This document shows, one piece after another, positions 58,485-64,000 of a DNA stretch of 64,000 nt. The stretch comes from Sciurus carolinensis. Its lineage: Eukaryota > Chordata > Mammalia > Rodentia > Sciuridae. The DNA lies in the NCBI RefSeq assembly GCF_902686445.1, contig NC_062217.1, positions 86,299,758 to 86,363,757 on the forward strand, read 5' to 3'. Every line of letters starts with the position of its first letter. Within the stretch, counting starts at the first letter, position 1. The position numbers and the translations under genes are program-made. The notes beneath the pieces are model-generated. The model was given only the letters and a program-made list of their open reading frames with translations. It did no database searches and had not been told where the DNA came from.

Positions 58485-58985
58485 TCACTGCAGCATTAAT
58501 CACAGTAGCAAGAGATGGAAGCAACCAAGAGTTCATCCATGAATGAATGAATAAAGGACGTGTGTATCTATACCATGAATTTTACTCAACTTTAAAAAGG
58601 AAGGAAATTCTGATACATGCTGCAGCATAGATGAACCTTGAGGACATAATGCTAAGTAATGTAAACCAGACACAAAAGGACAGGTACTGTGCGATTCCAT
58701 TCACACAGAGTAGTCAAACTTACAGAGACACAAAGTCAAATGGTGGTTGCCAGGAGCTGGGGGTGCTGGGAGGAGGGAGCAATGGGAGTTAATATGTACT
58801 GTACAGTTTCCATGTGGGAAGAAGAAAAAGTTCTGGACATGGATGTTAGTGATGATCGCAAAGAATGTGATTGAATGTACTTAATGCCACTGAACTGTAC
58901 ACCTAAAAAAGGTTTAAGTGGTAAATTTTATGCTATGTATATTTTACCACAATCAAAAGTTTTAAAAATAAAGTTTTTTTAAAAA
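58485..58985 (+). mobile_element. L1M 3' end, sense
   Basis: 'agatggaagcaaccaagagttcatccatgaatgaatgaataaa', 'atagatgaaccttgaggaca', 'ggtggttgccaggagctggg', 'aagtggtaaattttatgctatgtatattttaccacaa'. Tail with AATAAAG. Confidence 0.88.
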
Positions 58986-59421
58986 GGAAATGAGCTACAT
59001 TTTCTTTGCACCTCTGAACTATTATGAATGTCTGCCACCCCACTATATATGTGCCACCATAGAGAACTTACTACAACTGTTATTTTCCCTTGGATTGTCT
59101 GTATGTACGTCATTTTTCAATTCAGGAAGAAATTGTGTCTCTGATGTGTGGGTTGCTCATTACTGAAGACTCATGAGCTCATGGACTGGGCTACATTTTG
59201 GGTCACCTGCCCGATTCTTACCATCTCCTAATTGCCACAGCCCTGCACATGTGGAAGTCCTGCCAGTATGATCCACTCTGTGGCAACATGGCAACAGACT
59301 AGTAAGAAATTGTACCCAAAGCTGGGAGTTAGATCCTGGTTAGAAGCTGGCTCAGGGCAGCTTTTGAAGCCTTATAAAATATCTTCAAGTTTCAGGGTGA
59401 CTTTTTGGAAGGTATAAAAGA
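58986..59421. other. Downstream flank, nothing identified
   Basis: No repeat or gene recognised. Confidence 0.3.
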
Positions 59422-59905
59422 TGTGGCAGGCTAAATAACGACCCCTGATCATATCCACATCCTAATCTCTGGAAATTGTGAATGTTACCTTACATGCCCA
59501 AAGGGACTTTGCAGATGTCACTGCACTAAGGATCCTAGATGAAGAGATTATCCTGGGTTATTTGAGTGGGCAGGACACAGAATCACATGGTACTTAAAAG
59601 AGGAAAAGGGAGATTTGCATACAGCAGAAGAGAAGGAAATGTGACATTGGAAGCAGAGACTGTAGTGACATGCTTTGAAGAAGAAGAAGGAAGAGCTACA
59701 GAGAGTCAGGGGACACAGGTAGTCACTAAGCTGGAAAGGGCAGGGAGGATTCTCACCTGGAATCTCTAGAAGGAATGCATTCTGGCTAACACTTTTGATT
59801 TGAACCCAATGCTGATACTGAATTTCACATTGGAAAGATAATAACTGTTTTCTTTAATAATAAGTTTGTGGTGATTTGTTACAGTAGCCACAGGAAACCA
59901 GTGCA
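59422..59905 (+). mobile_element. MLT1-type MaLR LTR
   Basis: 484-bp unit, TGTGGCAGG to CCAGTGCA, with MLT1 landmarks: 'gctaaataacgacccctgatcatatccacatcctaatctctgg', 'gggactttgcagatgtcact', 'gagattatcctgggttattt', 'tgtgacattggaagcagaga', 'aataataagtttgtggtgatttgttaca'. Confidence 0.88.
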
Positions 59906-60109
59906 AGAGTCTTGGTAAGGTGTGACTCAGGACCTGACAAGATTTGGCAGACCTCCCTCTAGACAGGCAGGAACCCCAACTAGCTACCTGCACTCCTGTC
60001 CCACATGGACCAGAGACAGAGAAGGCGGCTCTTAGCCTCCAGCTAGCAGTGTCCTCAAGGTCTTGCTGACAGTGTGCCTTTCTCACTCAACACCATAAGT
60101 AATAACTTC

Positions 60110-61010
60110 TGTAAGATTTTTATACCAAAGAATGAATTTCTCCATACCTTCTCAGGGGCCCCCTCTTCTCTCCTCTCCTTTATCGCAAGCACACATTTCC
60201 ATCTCATGAACTATAGAACTTACTTATTTTGTATATTGTCTATTTTCCCCCATCTTCATGGCATTTTTGTTTGCCAAGAGTATAGAGCAATGCCTGGCAC
60301 TGTTGAGAACAGGGTGATATCTGTGCAGCTATCTTGTATAAACAAGCCATTCTGCGAACCAGCTTGTGAAACCCCCCTGCCCCAGGAAGGGGCGCACAAA
60401 CACTAAGGGATGAGGAACTATCTTAATCACCAGGATGCAGGCAGTTGCGACTGCGCCCTCGAGAGCCAATACAGGACAAAGAGGACTGCTGGGCTCCCAG
60501 TCTTGTCAAGGTTGTTAAGAGATATCTGTCTGAGGAATGTGCAGCTGCCCGGGAACCTTATCTATCAAGGACAGGGAGGCCTAGCCCCGACTCATCTCCT
60601 GCATAGTACACCCCTTCCCTTCTCCCTTCTTCCTCCAGGACCGTTCAGTTCTGGCGGGACCCAATGAGAATCAAATAGATTGACAGGACCCAACCAAAAG
60701 AAGACAAATGTTTAGCTGTTCAAATGTTAACCATAATGTACAGGTCTTTGTGTGTGAATGCTTGGACATCTCTTAAATAGAGTGCTTTCTCACCCCTGAG
60801 GCCACTCCCCACTCAGCCATTGTAGTGGTCTAGAAGGCTGGTTGCCGTCCAGGCTCGAGCTTGCTTTAAATAAAACCTTGTTGTGTGACTTGCTTTACCG
60901 TGTGTGCACTTTGACTCTCTGGGGATCAGTTGATATCAGGGACCAGTTGATATCGGACCCTAACAGCACACAGTAGGTTTTCAATATATGTGTTATGAAT
61001 GAATGCCTAC
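60110..61010 (+). mobile_element. L2 3' end, split by an ERV LTR
   Basis: Left piece ends 'agcaatgcctggcac'; right piece continues 'gcacacagtaggttttcaatatatgtgttatgaatgaatg'. Joined, they give the classic L2 ending, which proves that the LTR between them is an insertion. Confidence 0.8.
60301..60965 (+). mobile_element. ERV1-like (class I) solo LTR, 665 bp
   Basis: Begins TGTTGAGAACAGGG and ends GGACCCTAACA (TG...CA), with a perfect 4-bp duplication gcac (60297-60300, 60966-60969), the class I signature. An AATAAA in 'taaataaaaccttgttgtgtga' (about 60868) with GT-rich follow-up marks the R region and gives the plus orientation. No internal retroviral sequence remains. Confidence 0.9.
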
Positions 61011-61380
61011 CTCATTGAATACTGTGGGCCGTTGATTTGAATACTGGCAATATCAGCTCTACTAGTTTGTAACAGATCTGATCATTCACTGCACAAATAG
61101 GCTACAGGCACAAATGAGCCTACCTTTCCCAGAAAACCTGGTACTTGTTCATCTGCCTATGAGCAGTAACACAGAGTGCAGTACACACAAAAGAAGATCT
61201 GGGATTTCCTCTCAGAATCACAAACTGTGTGGTCCAATAATATGGGGTGGAAGGCTCCTATAGCCTTGAAAGTGCTTCCTCTGAGCTCCAAATATGAAAG
61301 TACTTCTTTATAGAGCATAGAAGTTATCCTTCCTTCTAATTTCTCTGATTTAGAGCAAAATAAATTCTCTTACACAAAAG
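61011..61380. other. Downstream flank, nothing identified
   Basis: No repeat or gene recognised. Confidence 0.3.
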
Positions 61381-61764
61381 CTCAGTGTTTTAGTCAACTT
61401 TTTTTGCTGCTGTGAGTAAATGATCTGACCAGCACAATTATAGAGACAGAAGAGTTTATTTGAGGGCTCACAGTTTCAGAGGGCTTAGTCCATAGAAGGC
61501 TGGCTCCATTCCTTGGGACTTGAGGTGAGGCAGAACAGCGTGGCAGAGGGAAGCAGTTTGCATCCTCAGGAAGCAGAGAGACAATCTCCAACCATGCCCC
61601 AGTTCCCACCTCCTTAAGTCACACCCTACCACTTCAATTAATCCCACCAGGGATTAATTTACTGATTGGGTTAAGACTCTTACAACCCAATCATTTCACC
61701 TCTGAACCTTCCTGCATTGTCTCACATGAGCTTTTGGGGGACACCTCACATACAAACCATAACA

Positions 61765-63263
61765 TTCCACCCCTGGCCCCCAAAAGCTCACACTCATCTG
61801 ACAATGCAAAATACATTTAGTCCATTTCCAAGAGTCCCCATAGTCTCAACACTTCCGAGATTGCTCAAATTTCAAGTTCAAAGTCAAATTCAAAGTCTTT
61901 GAGGCTCAAGGCAATCTTGCATTGTGAGATCCTATAAAATTAAAAGCAATTTATGAATATCCAACATATAAAGGTACAGAGTAAACATTTCCATTTACAA
62001 AAATAGGGGCATTGAAAGAAGGGATAGGACCAAAGCAAGATGGAAATCCAGCTGGGCAATCAAGTCCTATAGCTCCATGTTCATCACCTGGGGCACTTGG
62101 CATCAGATGTTCTCTCCAAAGGGCTGTGTAGCTCCACCCCTGTGGCCTTGTTTGTTGCAGCCTAAGTGGCCTTTCTGTTGGTTTGTCTCTGCTCATTTCC
62201 TGCAGCTTTCCTGGGATAATATCCCATGTTCCTGGCATTTCTTAATTTCGGTGGTTTCCACTGCAGCTTAGGCTTCCTCCTCACATCTCCACACTTTGAC
62301 TTCTCATGGGTGCCTGCAGGAACTCCGACCCTGCTGTACTTTGCCTGGCCTCCAAGGTCTTCCCTTGAAATCTTGATGGAAGCTTCCATGATCCCCTAAC
62401 TCCAGCATCCTGCATCCCTGCAGAACCAGCACCATGTGGTTGATGCCAAAGTCTGCCGCCATCTTGAACCAGTAGCCAAGTCTCCAGGGGCCCTTGCTGT
62501 AGCAGCCTCTGAGGGTCTGGGTGGCTGAGCACAATGAAAAAACTTCCTAGGCCCCCATGTGCAAGAAGCATGCCCCACTGGTCTCTTCTCAAGAGAATTT
62601 TCACCTTTACTCCCTTGAGCTCTGAGATGGTGGGGTCTTGTCAGCTCCTAAGATGCCCCCAAGCCATCCTTCTCATTGTCTCTAGGCAGTCTTTAGCATT
62701 CCTTTAGTGGCAGTAATGTTTTTAACAGCTGCAACTTCCTTAGCCCTAGTTTTACTCCTGCCTTTCAAGTCCACCTTTAAAAAAATCTTTTTGTTCTGCT
62801 TTCTGCTCCTGATATATCACAATAAATCTGGCTAAAAGTCACCAACAATATCCATGCCACTCCCTGAATGCTATGCTGCCTAGACATTTCTTCTGCCAGA
62901 TTAAGAAGTCCACTGCTTCTAAAATCAGCCTCATAGAAAGTCTCTGGATATGGGAAAAATGCAGACAACTTCTCAGCCAGAACATAACATGAATGGCCCC
63001 TATTCCAAATTCCAATAGAATCATCCTTTTCTGAACCCTCTTGAGGTGGGTCTTCACTGAACACAGTCCTATTGCAATTCTGGTCTTCTGAGCTCCCACC
63101 AGAATCGGTCATTAATCTCTGCTTACAACAATCTAAAGCATTTCCAGATTGTACTGCTACACATCTAAAAAATCCTCTCACCAATTCTGAAAAGCTCCAA
63201 AATCTTCTGAAACACATGGTCAGGTTAGTCATAGCAACAACCCCACTTCTTGGTACCAATTCC
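61765..63263 (-). mobile_element. MaLR internal region with residual open frame
   Basis: Starts just inside the primer site. The antisense frame 62777-63259 (160 codons, SIGIWNRGHSCYVLAEKL inside) is a fossil of the MaLR internal frame. A second, shorter frame lies at 62281-62604. The copy at 24366-25500 shares the same landmark. No retroviral enzyme motifs are seen. Confidence 0.82.
63241..63258 (-). other. tRNA-Leu-like primer binding site of the MaLR
   Basis: On the element's strand the sequence next to the 5' LTR reads tggtaccaagaagtgggg, complementary to the 3' end of a tRNA-Leu (CCA, acceptor stem and T arm) with two differences. A leucine primer is the defining feature of ERVL. Confidence 0.8.
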
Positions 63264-63643
63264 TGTTTTAGTCAGCTTTTTTTGCTGCTGTGAATAAATG
63301 ATCTGACCAGCACAATTATAAAGACAGAAGAGTTTATTTGAGGGCTCATAGTTTCAGAGGGCTTAGTCCATAGAAGGCTGGCTCCATTCCTTGGGGCTCA
63401 AGGTGAGGCAGAACATCATGGCAGAACAGTGTGGCAGAGGGAAGCAGCTTACATCATCAGGAAGAAGAGAGAGAGAATCTCCAGACATGCCCCAATTCTA
63501 ATCTCCTCCAGCCACTCCAATTAATTCCATCAGGGATTAATTTACTGATTGGGTTAAGACTCTTACAACCCAATCACTTCTTCCTGTATTGTCTCACATG
63601 TGAGCTTTTGGGGGAGACCTCACATCCAAACCATAACACTCAG

Positions 63644-63962
63644 TGAACCTGAAGAATTTTCTTGATTCAAACCCCAGCCTAACAGGTGCTCTGGCAGTGT
63701 CTGGAGGCCAGCATCAGTTGGAAGGGGAAGAGGAGAGGGAGGTAGAGGTGGGAAGAGGGAAGAAGGAGACATAGTCGTAGTGCCTTCCTCCCTGTCCACA
63801 GTGTCTGAGTGCTGAAAGGCAGAGTACTGACCAAATACATGTGCTACTGGCTTCTTGGAAAAATGGAAGCAGAGTGGTCTTACATGCATCCCTGAGGTAT
63901 GGTTTTTCATTCCCAGTGCCCTTAGAAATCATCCAGAGAATGCAATAATCAGAAAACAAATT
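63644..63962. other. Downstream flank, nothing identified
   Basis: Short unassigned purine-rich stretch. Confidence 0.3.
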
Positions 63963-64000
63963 TGAGCCAGGCTTGGTGGCACACATATAAAATCTCAGCT
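63963..64000 (+). mobile_element. B1-like SINE, cut by the window end
   Basis: 'gagccaggcttggtggcaca' then 'ataaaatctcagct' is the start of a B1 or B1-dID element. Its remainder lies outside the window. Confidence 0.8.

Larger units (their letters stand above)
61386..63638 (-). mobile_element. Complete MaLR (MST-like) element, antisense
   Basis: LTR (63264-63638, 5' on its own strand), internal region (61765-63263), LTR (61386-61764), ended by a perfect 5-bp duplication ctcag (61381-61385, 63639-63643). Both LTRs run TGTTATGGTTTGGATG... to ...CTAAAACA in antisense. MaLRs are non-autonomous ERVL relatives; no pol-type gene is present. It is a retrotransposon remnant, not a replication-competent virus. 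Confidence 0.94.

Noticed and set aside
62777..63259. 160-codon frame as a host gene
   Set aside because: It lies entirely within the MaLR internal region and is shared with another MaLR copy; no evidence of host use.

Overview
The window is mammalian nuclear DNA with one protein-coding gene set in dense retrotransposon sequence. The repeats point to a squirrel-family rodent (Sciuridae): many tRNA-derived ID SINEs, ID halves fused to 7SL-derived B1 monomers (B1-dID type), L1 copies of a rodent lineage, and MaLR/ERVL LTRs. The gene product also ends in RPGDLAI, the ending I recall for rodent connexin-46 (human has RPEDLAI). The species call is inference; no single diagnostic sequence was checked.

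The gene is GJA3 (connexin 46, a lens-fibre gap-junction protein), on the plus strand. Its 437-codon reading frame (49645-50958) is intact and lies in one exon behind a clear splice acceptor (AG at 49626-49627). About 17 kb upstream is the only CpG island (about 31226-32310). Its position fits the promoter and non-coding first exon of GJA3, so 32-49.6 kb is read as its intron. A good poly(A) signal lies at 52161. In human, GJB2 lies upstream of GJA3 and ZMYM2 lies beyond its 3' end; neither is visible here. A near-consensus CTCF motif sits at 29396-29415, about 2 kb upstream of the island.

Layout: 1-16 kb is gene-free flank with L1M, ID, MIR, DNA-transposon and MaLR LTR remnants. 16-26 kb is a nested complex. 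An old antisense L1 is split by a younger L1 with a 5' inversion (twin priming), a class-II-like solo LTR with a 6-bp target duplication, a MaLR LTR and an ID; MaLR internal sequence and another L1 piece follow. 26-31 kb is flank with SINEs, an LTR, L1M and the CTCF motif. 31-50 kb holds the CpG island and the repeat-bearing intron. 50-52 kb holds the coding exon and 3' UTR. 52-64 kb is downstream flank with SINEs, L1M and MIR pieces, an MLT1-type LTR, an ERV1-type solo LTR inserted into an L2 with a 4-bp duplication, and a full MaLR element (LTR-internal-LTR) with a tRNA-Leu-like primer site and a perfect 5-bp duplication.

No bacterial-type system, CRISPR array, structural RNA gene or new gene family is supported. 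The most useful points are the nested insertion history, the regulatory candidates of GJA3, and three perfect 25-28 bp tandem duplications. All alignments were made by eye, so repeat boundaries without target duplications are good to about 10-30 bases.
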